Origin: Nelumbo lutea
Taxonomy: Eukaryota > Streptophyta > Magnoliopsida > Proteales > Nelumbonaceae
Direction of reading: 5' to 3'
NCBI GenBank assembly: GCA_022828595.1
Contig: JAKGHH010000002.1
Span: 40,518,222 to 40,582,221, forward strand
DNA length: 64,000 nucleotides
Shown here: positions 23,701 through 32,460 of the stretch, one piece after another
Layout of the letters: the number at the start of each line of letters is the position of its first letter
Position numbering within the stretch: the first letter of the stretch is position 1
The notes under the pieces: generated by a model
Databases searched by the model: none
What the model saw: only the letters and a program-made list of their open reading frames with translations
Told to the model about the DNA's origin: nothing
Made by a program: the position numbers and the translations under genes

Positions 23701-26700
23701 CCTTAGCAACTAGTTTGGCTTTCAACCTCTCCACCCTGCCATCTGCTAAGTATTTAATAGCGTGCATCCTTTACAACCTACAACATGCTCACCTCAAGGA
23801 AAAGTGGGGAGCTCCCATGTGTAATTGTGTTCAAGGACAGAGTGTTCCTCTTTCATAGCTTGACACCACCTTGGTGAGGTAAGAGCTTCCTAGACATTCT
23901 TAGGTATAGATACGAATGACAAAAGAGAAACAAATTGGTGATGGGAAGTACATAAGTGAGAAACGGAAACATAATTAGATATGGGGTGAAAAGTACAATT
24001 ATGTTTACCTTTTCACAATACAATGGGAAGGTCAAGGTCAGAAGGAGGCAACACTAGGGGCCGATGTCTGATGATGAGTGTGCACTTGTAAGATTGGTTG
24101 TTCAAATGAGTCCACACTAGAGGAGGTGAAGGCTTAGTCACAACTAGAACTAGAAGTGGAAGAACGGGAGGAGAGAGAGAAGCATCAGGACCCGTGAAAA
24201 ATAGCATAAACTCAGAAAATGTGACATCAGGACAAACAAATGATTTTTGAGTGATAAGTTTATAGCACTTATACTCTTTCTAGGTCCTCAAATAGCCAAG
24301 AATGATACAATTTATAAAGCGTACATCCAACTTGTCTAAACTAGGGCCTAGGTTATGAACAAATATCTTGGGAGTCAAAGGAAACAAAGACAAAGTGGGA
24401 AACAAAATAGAAAAGGGAGAACGATCACGAAGGATGAATGGGGGCATCCGATTAATGAGAAATCAAGCCATAAGTACTACATCACTCCAAAACCGTTTAG
24501 GAACATTCATATAATGGAGGGACCAAACTGTTTCAAGTAAATCATGAATTTTTGTTCAACCACCCCATCTTGTTGGGGAGTGGACACACAAGAAGTTTGA
24601 TGAATGATGTCGCGTTGCTCCAAATATTGTTGAAATGATGTAATAAGGTATTCTCTTCCATTATCCGAGCAAAGAATTTTTATTGGAACACCAAATTGAG
24701 TGCAAACTTTAGCATGAAATTTTGGAAAATAGAGTACTTCACTTCTTTCTTTCATTAAATAATTCCATGTCATCCTTGAACAATCATCAACAAAATGATA
24801 GAGTATATGTAACCATTATAGGACTCAAATATAATTAGACCCCAAACATATGAATGGACTAAAGCAAAAGAACTCAGCATAGGATTATCAACTCTAGGAC
24901 TAAAGGAACCCAATGATTTTTCCCATACTGACACAACTCACATTGCAAAGAAGAAAGACGACTCAACAAAGGAACAAGTAGCTTGAGAGCCTTGAGAGAT
25001 GGATGACCGAGCCTACATTGCCACTAGAGAGGAGTTAAAGATGTTTGAAGTGCTACTGTAGAGCCACCATCATCAAGATAATACAATCCACCGGCTTCAT
25101 GGCCTCCACTAATCTTCTTCTCTGTCTTAAGATCTTGAAAAACACAAGATGAAGGTTAAAAAGTGATAGAACAGGTAAGGGGCTCTGTTAATTTGCTAGC
25201 AGACATAAGATCGAATAGAAATTTGGGCACAGATAAAACAAATGATAAAGAAAGAGATGCAAGATCAACATTACTAACAAATTAAATGGGAGAGGTAGAA
25301 CCATTAGCTAAGTTAATAGTTTGTGATGTACTAAATAGGGGTGGATTCGAGCTGAGCTGAATACTTGGCTATTTGAGCTTGGCTCGTCAAAACAATGCTA
25401 GCCATGAGCTCAACTCAAGCTAGAGACTTGAGCTCGAATTTGGCTCGATTCAAAAGCTCTCAAAGTTTGACTCAGCTTGGTTCGAGCTCGATTACGAGCC
25501 AAGCTTCCTATAAAAATAGAAATTATACATATAAAAAATAACTTTTTATTTTACATACAAAAAATTATTTATTATCATACATATAAAAATAAAAATATTA
25601 TATAATATTTATTATTATACATATAAAAAATTTGTTTTTATTTTACATATAAAAAATAAAAATATTATATATATAATAAAAATTATTTATTATATATACA
25701 TATGTTAGGTTCGCGAGCCTCATGAGCTGAGCTTCACTAGGCTCGAGCTCGGCTTGAAGCTCGGTTTAAATTGAGTTGAGCTGAGCCGAAGCTCGACTTG
25801 AAACTTGGTTTAAATTGAGTCGAGTTGAGCCGAAGCTCGACTCGATTCGTTTCAACCCCTATGTAATAAGAAAGGGAAGAAAACACACCTGGCATCCTAG
25901 TCATGTGATCAGGGGCTCCAAAGTTGATAATGCAATGGGAAGGTTTGGTGCCAAACACCCTTGTGTTGTCTTGTCCTGAATGAAACTTCTTAGCATGACC
26001 CTATATTTCCTTGACTGTGTCTAAGAATATAAAGTTTGTACTTATTTTGGGTTTCACACCATTCTATAACCATGTCCTAATTTGAGCATCTTCTTGCTCC
26101 CAATCACTAAACCTTGGAGATTGAGCTGATGGTTTTTCATCCTTCACATGTTTCATCTTCTTGTCTCTTAGGAAAGCCTCCGTTGATTTGGCCCATAGCA
26201 CATAATTCTCACTATCAAGTTTAATTGATGCCATCTGCACACTTAGATAATTAGGATGAACCATCACACTAGATTTCTGATCACAACTACTCTCTCTTGT
26301 TGCTACCATTATGTTATCTACTGCTGTTACCTGAACATTACAGCAGTCCACTCACCACTTAGTAGCACTTTCTCATCCAAACAGCAAGGGAAAACATCTT
26401 GGGCACATACATCAACCTTCTTCATCATGGAAATTCAGTCACAACCTCTACCAACATCATATTTGTCAACCAATCAGTGAAAACCCTCTTGAAACTGCTC
26501 AGTAGAGGGTTCAAACCACCACACAGAATACCAGAGTAGGGCTGCCGCAGCCTTCTACAACCTCTAATCTCAGATCGCAACCCAGTCTTGCCTTCCCTTT
26601 TTTTTATGGCTCTGATACCATGTTTTAATGGTTTGGCAGATTGCAGACTTGAGTTGGAGAGGAAAGAGGAGAAAGAGAATGAGAGGGATAAGAGAAGAGA

Positions 26701-29700
26701 AGAGAAACAAATATCTAACTAGAGAGAATTATCTCTCACTCCAGCGGACCTCAATATATATAGATCAGCAAGATTACAAAGTCTATTATGCCCTACTTAA
26801 CTATGGGACATTTAACTTAAAATAAAACAAAATGGACAAAACACAATTCAATAAATAAGAGGAAAAGGACTGGAATAGCCCTACTTAGCCGACTTTAATA
26901 GCAAGATAATAATTTTCACTGCTTGAAGAGACCTAATGTATCAAACGCTGGCTCCTAAAAATGAGCAACTAATATAGTTGTACAGTGCTATATCTTTATT
27001 TCATTTTATTTTTTTGCTTTCTATTTATTTGGTAACGGAGGGAGTTGGAGATTATGCACCCTTCAAATCCACCAGTTCTGAAGTTCAACCAAATAATAAA
27101 TCCTCCAATGTGTATGTGTATCTGATTTAAGAGAGAAAAATATTGGTAATGAAATAAGCTTCCAATGCATGTAATTTCTGAGATTTGGACGTAAACCTGC
27201 AATATTTATAAACCTAACATATAGAAGAAAAGACAGAACAAACATATCTAATTCCAATTCCATTGCTGTTAAAATTTTTTTTGCTCATTCTAACACTTTG
27301 GTTGGAGATAATGATAGGGGCTTCTTGGCACTTTGTTGGTAGCATTGGAATTGGAATCAAGTTGGTCAATGAATTTTTACTTTTTTTTTTCTTAGTTTAA
27401 AGTCTTTTGTGCAAACTTGAAAAATTAAATGAGATCCATAAGAAAATAATAAAGCTGTTGTGCTCACACCCACCAAAGGAAAAGAAAGCCATGTTAATAC
27501 CACCTCAATTTTGGTTTGCAAAGAAACTATCCATTAAAGTGGGCCCACTAGAGGATTTTCCATGTGATCAGATCAAACTAGGTGTCCTGGATGGAAACAA
27601 GATATCTGGAGGCACAAGTTACTCTCTGCAACAAAGACCTACTTCCTTAACCAAATGTAGATTGTGGATTAGAACAAACCAAAGTAAATTCTTATCACTT
27701 GCTTTCCGTTGAGCATAGATGGGTTTTCATCTTGAGACATCAATGAGTTTAATTTTCTCTCTCTCTCTGACACATAGACACAGACATGATTTTATTTCTT
27801 AGTTAGTTGATCTCCCTTTTGTTCTTGTTTATTAGTATATTTCCCAACAATATAGATAAAAAAAATTTATTTGCCAACGACTTCCTCAACAAAAGCAATG
27901 TCAGCAATATTGGCTGTTTACAAAGACATCACCTACGCCTAATATGCCTGCGTCTCCCAAAAATAACACTTTCAAGTTTAATTTGAGGTAAGGGTTTGGT
28001 TATATCCATTCTGGAAATGCATATGACCTTAAACTTGACACTGAAGCCACTATTTGGCATCCCTGAATGACATCCATAGAAAAGGTTGAAACATTCTTAT
28101 GGATTTTATCCAATAGACCACTTTAGCAAGATATCGTAATGACGACTTATTTGGATTGAACTTTTTCATTGAACATTCTAACATTCATTTCCTCTTAAAC
28201 AGACCATGGCATAATTGTCCTATGCACCTCCACATAACCTTCCCCCTCCTTCTGGAGGGTGAGAAAAAGAAGTCAGAGCAAATACTTCCACTTTTCTTGG
28301 AGCTTGGAGGAGTGCGCCTACACCCAAAAGGTTAAACGTCCCAAATTTCATAGATGAAAGGGGAGGGGATTAATAAGTGGAAGGTAGTCTCACAAGACTA
28401 GTGGGATCTAACCACCAATGTAGTGTGGAGTGTTCAATGCAAATGCAATTTAAATGATTGTGAGCTGACTCACTAATGTTACTGTTGCAACCCCTTCACT
28501 AGGCAAGAAAAGTGCAGATATGGCTGGTAGGAAATTGTGGGACCCTGTTCCCAATAGTTTCTATACAGTGAGATCATGCTACTCATTTGTGGTGTTAATT
28601 TCCTCATGCTTTGGAGATGGTTGTAAGGATCAAATATTGCTGCAAGGATGCTTTTTGTTCATGTAGGTGGAAAAGATGCAGTAAATTGTTATCATACCAT
28701 CTCATAGTAGGGACATACCAGATGAATGCATATAATGCCAGCAATATCTGGGAAGTTTGCCCCATGTTCTCCTGTCTGTTCCTTCACTTTCCACATCTGA
28801 TGGCACTTTATAAAGTTATATAGAAAAGAATGGTTCACCGTGGAAAACTTAAAACTATTTTGTTAGGCTTGGTGGTGAAACAATTCTCCAGGTAGGGGGA
28901 ACTTAATTTTTATTTTGTTGTACATTTAGGAAGGAGCATAACTATAAGGTTCCAGGCAGAATGGATAACTGAAAAGATAGAATATCTCATATTATTTTAG
29001 ACTATTCTTTCAAATTTTGGTGATCCTTCTTTCTCAAAATTTTAAAATGGTTAGCAAAGCAATGTTTTCTAGATTTTTATAGGCTGTTTATATGTACGTT
29101 AGTCATATGTTAGGAACCATATAAAGACAAGTACATTGCACCTTTGTCTCCTTTTGTTTGAGATGCAATACATCACACATCTAAAAGAAAAAAAAAAACA
29201 AAGATATCTTATCAAGAAAGGAAATCTACTGAAGAAATCCTATACTAGTATACTGGCGAAAAAAAAAAAAAATCCCCTAACTAGATTCTGTAGGAAAGAA
29301 TTAAATTATTGCCAGGGAAGGACAATTAGAACTAATTGATCTAAGCCTTTTTCCTCTACATTGAGAGATATTTACTCACTTGATCAGGAACAGATGAGTA
29401 ATTCCATTCATCTGTGCCGTAACACCACTACTTCAAGGTGTCTTCTACTTAGTTGTTCCAGTATCTGTAATTTTATACTAAAATGGTTGGCATTGTAGTT
29501 TTATATCTTTCTGTGCCTACAAAATTAATTGACATCATGGTTTTAGATTTGATGACTGCTGATCATGCTTTTTGTGACTAACCTCTTTGATGCAATGTTC
29601 CTAAACTAATTATGACAAGCTTCTGATCCAATCTTCTTATTCTTTTTTTTGTCCTTGCTACCAATATTCAGGATCTTTTTGCAAAACTTAATAGGATATC

Positions 29701-32020
29701 AAGCATAGCTGCAGATATGCTTGTTGGCCGAGAAAGGTTTTCTACTCAGCTATTGATGAGACTTACAGAGACTGTTATGTTATGGCTTTCAAATGACCAA
29801 AGCTTTTGGGATGATATTGAGGAAGGACCTAGGCCTTTGGGTTATCTTGGCCTTCAACAGGTATATGAGTTTAATGTGAGACACTTGTTATGGTGTTCAT
29901 TTGTTTGATGAAAAACCTACATTCAATTTACGTGGTGGTTACTTGTGCAGTTTTATCTGGACATGAAGTTTGTTATTTATTTTTCATCCCAAGGGCGTTA
30001 CTTATCCCGGCATTTGAATCAAGTTATCAATGACATTATAGCTAGAGCAATTGCAGCATTTGCTACAACTGGAATGGACCCTTATAGGTAGGCTTCTTTC
30101 TGGGTATGAAGAATTTTCCAATGATTTATGCTTAATTTGTTTGAGTTGCAATTTTGATCTATGGGTTATGTTCAAGTTACTGAGGCATTCAAATATGAAG
30201 CATATAGAAACATGGGAAACAAGGAGAAATGAGTTTGATGAGGAAAAAAACCAAAATTCATGGTTTGCAAATGGTTAGTTGTAGGGTGTATACTTACCCC
30301 TCTGGATGCATCTCATTTTCTTATTTGGCGATTCATTGTGCTCTTGTTGTACTCTAGAAGATTAACCTACGTTATTGCTTCCTGAATGTGTTATTGTCCT
30401 GCCATAAAAAATAAATTGAAACATTATGATTAAGTAAGTTCTAATGGTATCTAATTAGAACAGGCTCAAATTTTAATGCTGGTTCATCTTCTTGATCAGC
30501 TCCTCTTTCCTCTTAGGGGACTTACTTTCTCAATTGTTGTCTTTAGGAAAGCACATGCATTTTATGGTTACATCCTTTATATTAATCCCTTCGGTATTTA
30601 CCATGCCATCCATACATTTTGGACAACATAGGTGAAATGAAATTTAAACATTGCATTCACCTCAAATTTGCCAAGTGATTAGATTTATTCTTTAACTTCT
30701 TTATTGATCATGTGAAGGCCAATTTTTTTTTTCCTTGCCAAAGTAGCCTTTAGGGTTACATCCTTTATATTGTTGTCTTTAGGTAAAATGAAATTTAAAC
30801 ATTGCATTCACCTCAAATTTGCCAAGTGATTAGATTTATTCTTTAACTTCTTTGTTGAGCATGTGAAGGCCAATTTTGTTTTTCTCTTCTTGCCAAGGTA
30901 GCCTCTAGGGTTGTACATGGGTTGGTTTGGTTCGGTCTCATATACTTGGACCAACTGAACCGACACTGTCTGGTTATCTACTTAACAAACTGAAACTGAC
31001 CAAGAAGTTCATAAAACCATTAAACCGATTTTGAAAATTTTTTCTCAGTTCCGTTGGTTTAACCAGTTAAACAAAAAGCAGATTCAACAATCAATAGATA
31101 GGCTGCCACTGTTTCAGAGCTTAATACCCAAATGTCATAATGGCATGCAAATGCATAAGGGGGATAGAGCAGTTTTATTAGTCAAACTGTCAAAGCTTAT
31201 TTATCATAACATAAAGGATTTGGTGGGACCAAATGTCATAATTGAGATTGGGAAATGCATGCCAATGAGTAAAGGTGACTTGAGCAGTTTTGTCACTCAC
31301 AGCCTATTTATTATAAGCTGATAGTGGGGCCCAGTGGGATCCAGTGGGGTCCAGTGTGAGATTGTGAAGTCAATATATGTTGTATTCCACTAATATTTGA
31401 AACATTGAAACTAATTGGTCAGATTGGTTTGGTTTCGGTTTACAACATAATAAATTGCAACTGAACCGAAGAACCAGGCTTTGAATGTTTTCAAACTGGG
31501 AACGACCAATTTTTCTTGAGAGCTGACCAAATCTGGTTGAATCAGGCCGGTTTGGTTGGTTTGGCCAGTTCACATGCTTTTCTGGACAGCCCTAGTAGGA
31601 AGTAGCCTTGTTGGACATTGACAGATTGAAACAGGCTATTTTGCTTGTCGAGCAGATTCTCCATTTCCTGTGCCCCAAAACATATTTTACTCACTAAACC
31701 ACTTTGATGTTGTCTTCTATTTTGATCTGTACTGATATTTCAGGCAGTTACCTGGTAATTTATGTTATTTGAACTTACAGTTATTATTATGTTTGCCTGT
31801 AATACCATGAAATATTTGGGTTTTCTGGAAGCTGAAAATATTAGTTTTTCTGATCAGTGTACTTCCAGAGGATGAATGGTTTATAGACATTTGTCAAGAA
31901 GCTATAGAGAGGTTGACTGGAAAATCAAGAGCTGTCAATGGGGATCGGGATCCCAATAGCCCAACTGCTTCGGTCTCAGCACAATCAATTTCTTCTATCA
32001 GATCTCATGGCAGTTCCTAG
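2626..32020 (+). CDS. EXO84B: Exocyst complex component EXO84B-like (first exon outside window)
   Basis: Subunit of the octameric exocyst, which tethers Golgi-derived vesicles to the plasma membrane before fusion; plant EXO84B acts in polar secretion and cell-plate and wall growth (family knowledge). Six exons joined at GT-AG borders give 2157 nt, exactly 719 codons including the stop, with no internal stop. The visible 718 residues lack roughly the first 50 of a family protein of about 750-770 aa, so exon 1 is left of position 1. Diagnostic stretches include [83 protein letters not shown] and the C-terminal [13 protein letters not shown]. The N-terminal part is the Vps51/Exo84 coiled-coil region; the rest is the helical Exo84 C-terminal (cullin-repeat-like) domain. 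Introns of 15.3, 2.4, 7.7, 0.09 and 1.8 kb are mostly transposons, yet the frame is intact, so the gene is probably functional. Assignment to the B paralogue rather than A or C rests on overall similarity. Confidence 0.9.
3030..3905 (+). pseudogene. LINE 3' fragment: zf-RVT end, RNase H domain and 3' tail
   Basis: Sense strand. After the [20 protein letters not shown] segment (C-terminal zf-RVT region) comes an RNase H-like domain with [20 protein letters not shown] and [14 protein letters not shown] stop interrupts it near 3396 and frame changes follow. The tail at about 3865-3905 (tattaataaattctctc, then cttatctttcaaaaaac) is a LINE 3' terminus. A 5'-truncated copy, as expected of target-primed reverse transcription. 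Confidence 0.75.
4061..4141 (+). repeat. 20-bp direct repeat, two copies
   Basis: The 20-mer attagcaatctacctttttg occurs at 4061-4080 and again at 4122-4141, separated by 41 bp of different sequence. Too long for chance here; probably a local duplication of unknown origin. Confidence 0.8.
4085..4480 (+). other. Possible 5' end of a LINE ORF1, interrupted by the LINE at 4481
   Basis: An open stretch of 114 codons contains [14 protein letters not shown] and the segment [13 protein letters not shown], loosely like the start of plant LINE ORF1 proteins. Removing the antisense LINE at 4481-9033 brings this next to the DUF4283-like ORF1 starting near 9194. A run of 11 G (4240-4250) lies inside. 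Weak. Confidence 0.3.
4511..6256 (-). pseudogene. RT thumb, zf-RVT and RNase H region of the same LINE
   Basis: Minus strand. 6256-6032 shows the post-palm segment ([20 protein letters not shown]); 6005-5357 the zf-RVT spacer; 5350-4871 the end of zf-RVT ([20 protein letters not shown]) running into RNase H with [18 protein letters not shown]; 4726-4511 its C-terminus ([20 protein letters not shown]). The same RNase H type recurs at 3030-3905 and 785-1030, so these LINE pieces belong to related families. Confidence 0.78.
6317..8252 (-). pseudogene. Endonuclease C-terminus and reverse transcriptase of the 4481-9033 LINE
   Basis: Minus-strand open segments: 8252-8016 holds the end of the endonuclease ([25 protein letters not shown]); 8058-6976 (360 codons) runs from the endonuclease end through a charged linker to the RT start ([49 protein letters not shown]); 6643-6317 contains the FADD box ([14 protein letters not shown]) and [10 protein letters not shown]. 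The palm between 6975 and 6644, including the first catalytic Asp motif, is scrambled by shifts and stops. Inferred role when intact: nicking the target and copying RNA into DNA. Confidence 0.8.
8339..8878. mobile_element. hAT-type MITE, 540 bp, inside LINE endonuclease
   Basis: Terminal inverted repeats start tagacctgttcatgggccgg at both ends (right end read on the minus strand). Perfect 8-bp target duplications ccttcaac at 8331-8338 and 8879-8886. Both arms are very GC-rich with repeated GGCCCGAGCCCG-like words; the centre (8520-8700) is almost pure AT. No coding capacity. Eight-bp duplication and the end motif are the hAT hallmark (family knowledge). Confidence 0.9.
9051..11430 (+). pseudogene. 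LINE ORF1 (DUF4283-like), broken
   Basis: Open segments in shifting frames. 9194-9523 gives [15 protein letters not shown] and [20 protein letters not shown]; 9466-10035 gives [39 protein letters not shown] and [10 protein letters not shown], the DUF4283 pattern of plant LINE ORF1 proteins, which coat the element RNA. A long Lys/Glu-rich C-terminal region runs to 11427 with frame changes near 9490, 10055, 10440 and 10840. An A/T-rich stretch follows to 11570. No zinc knuckle recognised. Confidence 0.6.
11640..12640 (+). pseudogene. LINE pol fragment (post-RT and zf-RVT)
   Basis: Sense strand: [20 protein letters not shown] and [15 protein letters not shown] are the typical post-thumb segment of plant LINE pol. 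The zf-RVT part follows (12060-12630) with [35 protein letters not shown] and [17 protein letters not shown]. Several stops and frameshifts. RT core and RNase H are absent. Confidence 0.7.
12650..14222 (+). pseudogene. Second LINE ORF1 fragment (DUF4283-like)
   Basis: G-rich, full of stops. At 13020-13160 it reads as a DUF4283-type end ([20 protein letters not shown], then [17 protein letters not shown]), followed by an acidic, Lys-rich tail to about 13960. It stops abruptly where Copia integrase sequence begins at about 14223, so one probably interrupted the other. Confidence 0.5.
14223..16563 (+). pseudogene. Copia pol: integrase end, reverse transcriptase, RNase H
   Basis: Integrase C-terminal region with [17 protein letters not shown] and [19 protein letters not shown] (frameshift near 14360). 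Linker 14520-14900 rich in PSVQP repeats. RT from about 15040: [79 protein letters not shown] and the intact YVDDIVV box near 15595-15618. RNase H from about 15900: [62 protein letters not shown]. In-frame TAG stops at about 15230, 15529, 15751 and 16357 and a frameshift near 15400. Dead. Confidence 0.88.
16558..16877 (+). repeat. Copia 3' LTR
   Basis: Starts tgttgaagattaattag directly after the polypurine tract. It contains a TATA box (tataaata, 16749-16756) followed by a CT-rich leader (16780-16850). The end at gcagca (16877) is an estimate because the other LTR is missing. Confidence 0.6.
16880..17001 (+). mobile_element. LINE 3' end with poly(A) tail
   Basis: Sequence ending aatctcctgttaataaaa and then 15 A at 16987-17001 matches the look of a plant LINE 3' UTR. 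Together with the ORF1 piece left of the Copia element it suggests a LINE split by the Copia insertion; that link is inferred. Confidence 0.5.
17089..17335 (+). repeat. Possible solo-LTR-like fragment
   Basis: Has LTR-like order: tgttatatcattac start, a TATA box (tataaaag near 17219), and a CT-rich leader (ctttctcttctcttctcttt, 17270-17290). No paired LTR, PBS or target duplication found. Could be ordinary intron sequence. Confidence 0.3.
18040..19096 (+). CDS. EXO84B: EXO84B exon (large central exon)
   Basis: 1057 nt from acceptor ccacag to donor cag|gtaaat. It begins in the split Arg codon, continues [19 protein letters not shown] and ends HRFNSMVQ. It covers the end of the N-terminal coiled coil, a short acidic linker ([20 protein letters not shown]) and most of the first helical repeats. 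Open reading continues about 25 nt on each side but is not exonic: splice signals and family alignment fix the ends. Confidence 0.92.
19690..21230 (+). pseudogene. LINE reverse transcriptase fragment, split by a MITE
   Basis: Sense strand in EXO84B intron B. 19700-19950: [39 protein letters not shown]. After the 450-bp insert: [56 protein letters not shown] (Ala changed to Val, first catalytic Asp kept) and a final box LQFVDDTIL, where FADD has become FVDD. The copy ends there at about 21226, so thumb, zf-RVT, RNase H and tail are missing, unusual for a LINE, which normally keeps its 3' end. Stops near 20981 and frameshifts elsewhere. Confidence 0.8.
19954..20403. mobile_element. hAT-type MITE, 450 bp, inside a LINE
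   Basis: Ends catagttttcaaggtgcc and (minus strand) catagttgtcaaggcggcgcc-like; perfect 8-bp duplications gttaggac at 19946-19953 and 20404-20411. Arms carry repeated gcctaggcgcc words; the centre is A-rich with a (gaa)n run at 20270-20300. Removing it restores the LINE reading on both sides. No coding capacity. Confidence 0.9.
21507..22019 (+). CDS. EXO84B: EXO84B exon
   Basis: 513 nt, phase 0 on both sides, acceptor ttgtag and donor cag|gtattt. It starts [16 protein letters not shown], contains [11 protein letters not shown] and the segment [20 protein letters not shown], and ends PSQVFQ. A second possible donor lies 9 nt upstream (caa|gtattt at 22011); the downstream one is preferred because family members have the residues FQ before the next exon. 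Confidence 0.9.
22211..22485 (-). repeat. Copia LTR (3' LTR of the antisense element)
   Basis: 275 bp, starts tgttttaatggttcaactga in + orientation. Shares gattgcagacttgagtt, ctaactagagagaattatct and aacttaaaataaaacaaaat with the right copy. It carries 8 extra A at 22411-22418. On the coding strand it begins TA rather than TG. Confidence 0.85.
22500..24000 (-). pseudogene. Copia reverse transcriptase and RNase H, decayed
   Basis: Minus-strand readable pieces in several frames: [20 protein letters not shown] near 23345-23400 (YVDD changed to YVDG), [43 protein letters not shown]-like [13 protein letters not shown]. RNase H traces lie at 22600-22980. Many stops. Confidence 0.65.
24480..24780 (-). 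pseudogene. Copia integrase core fragment
   Basis: 88-codon segment with [32 protein letters not shown] and the block HQTSC followed by [11 protein letters not shown]. The second catalytic Asp (SDNGREY) is present; the third position reads VVEQK where a conserved Glu-Arg is usual. Confidence 0.75.
25336..25862. mobile_element. hAT-like MITE, about 527 bp, inside the Copia element
   Basis: Ends taggggtggattcgagctga and (minus) ataggggttgaaacgaatcg form an inverted repeat; flanks gtactaaa and gtaataag are a degraded 8-bp duplication. Arms are full of GAGCTCGGCTCGA-type words, the centre (25510-25700) is almost only A/T. No coding capacity. Confidence 0.65.
26064..26351 (-). pseudogene. Copia gag N-terminal piece
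   Basis: Open 95-codon segment with [20 protein letters not shown] and the block ending [12 protein letters not shown], the signature of Copia-type gag (capsid) proteins. It ends in a stop, and the rest of gag is not readable. Confidence 0.75.
26608..26620 (-). promoter_or_regulatory. Primer-binding site (initiator-Met tRNA type)
   Basis: On the minus strand tggtatcagagcc, the standard plant Copia primer-binding site, immediately inside the 5' LTR. Confidence 0.9.
26621..26900 (-). repeat. Copia LTR (5' LTR of the antisense element)
   Basis: 280 bp, starts tgttttaatggtttggcaga in + orientation and ends gactttaata. It is directly adjacent to the PBS at 26608-26620. On the coding strand it begins TA and ends CA, like its partner. 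Confidence 0.85.
26906..29671. other. EXO84B intron remainder, mostly without recognisable features
   Basis: AT-rich unique sequence. Short open stretches (27407-27712, 28611-28823) match nothing I recognise. One LINE trace lies at 28040-28370 (separate entry). Ordinary acceptor tract before 29672. Confidence 0.5.
28040..28370 (-). pseudogene. LINE zf-RVT remnant, antisense
   Basis: On the minus strand, frames piece together a segment parallel to the zf-RVT end of the LINE at 4481-9033: a run like [41 protein letters not shown] and [17 protein letters not shown]. Very degraded, no flanking duplication seen. Confidence 0.5.
29672..29860 (+). CDS. EXO84B: EXO84B exon
   Basis: 189 nt, phase 0. 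Acceptor attcag, donor cag|gtatat. It encodes [20 protein letters not shown] through [20 protein letters not shown], a strongly conserved block in the Exo84 C-terminal domain. It is separated from the previous exon by a 7.65-kb intron containing a whole Copia element. Confidence 0.9.
29951..30087 (+). CDS. EXO84B: EXO84B exon
   Basis: 137 nt, acceptor gtgcag, donor ag|gtaggc, ending in phase 2. It encodes [20 protein letters not shown] and then the segment ending TGMDPY. The preceding intron is only 90 nt and appears free of repeats. Confidence 0.9.
30631..30917 (+). repeat. Tandem duplication, unit about 150 bp
   Basis: The block gaaatttaaacattgcattc ... gtgaaggccaatttt at 30636-30727 recurs almost unchanged at 30787-30878; both copies continue with cttgccaa-gtagcct and tagggtt. 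It lies in the last large EXO84B intron. Confidence 0.88.
30906..31594. mobile_element. hAT-like MITE, about 690 bp, in EXO84B intron
   Basis: Ends tagggttgtacatgggttgg and (minus) tagggctgtccagaaaagca, with Y-rich arms of ggtttggttcggt and ggccggtttggttggt words. Flanking 8-mers gtagcctc and gtaggaag match poorly, though tagcctt occurs just outside the right edge. Internal sequence 31080-31320 contains a direct repeat (aatgtcataatg..., near 31130 and 31233). No coding capacity. Confidence 0.6.
31858..32020 (+). CDS. EXO84B: EXO84B terminal exon
   Basis: 163 nt including the TAG stop. Acceptor gatcag. It encodes [19 protein letters not shown] followed by a Ser-rich tail with [13 protein letters not shown] and ending SHGSS, the characteristic C-terminus of plant EXO84B. 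Confidence 0.9.
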
Positions 32021-32460
32021 TGCACTAGCCTTGTAGATTAGAAGTGAAGCAAAACTGGTCGGAGAGTGGGCAAACTGGTTACTGCTATTGATCAACCATC
32101 AGATGCCCCATTTCATGCTAGATCCTGCTGGTGGTTGTGTTCATATCCTTGTATAAATAGTAAGCATTTCCCCCTTTTTTCTCCAATTTTCCTTCTTGTA
32201 CTAGTGCAAGATCATTTCTTTGCTTGATGCTTGTGTGGTCAAGTTCAGGAATTTTCCTTTTTCACCCTTCCCGTTCTAGTGAGAGTATGGAATTTGTAAA
32301 TGTTGATGAGTTAAATACTTTGATCCTGACTCTTGATTGTACCATTCCTTCTTTTTTTGTATGGTATTCTGTTCATTTGACATGCCTCAAACAAACTGAA
32401 GGGCACACTGTTGTGTTTACAATGTATTATATTTTCCAGCTTGAAATTATGTGATTTTAG
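32021..32460 (+). other. EXO84B: Probable 3' UTR of EXO84B
   Basis: Follows the stop codon directly and keeps unique, repeat-free sequence with T-rich stretches typical of plant 3' UTRs. No perfect AATAAA is seen; candidate AT-rich polyadenylation contexts lie near 32150 and 32430. The end is a guess. Confidence 0.4.

Larger units (their letters stand above)
22211..26900 (-). mobile_element. Complete but degenerate Ty1/Copia element, antisense in EXO84B intron
   Basis: Left LTR 22211-22485 and right LTR 26621-26900 are similar; 5-bp target duplications gcaag at 22206-22210 and 26901-26905. A 13-nt PBS complementary to initiator-Met tRNA lies at 26608-26620, so the element reads right to left: LTR, PBS, gag (26351-26064), integrase (24773-24507), RT and RNase H (24000-22500). 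Heavily mutated. A MITE (25336-25862) sits between gag and integrase. Total 4690 bp. Confidence 0.88.
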
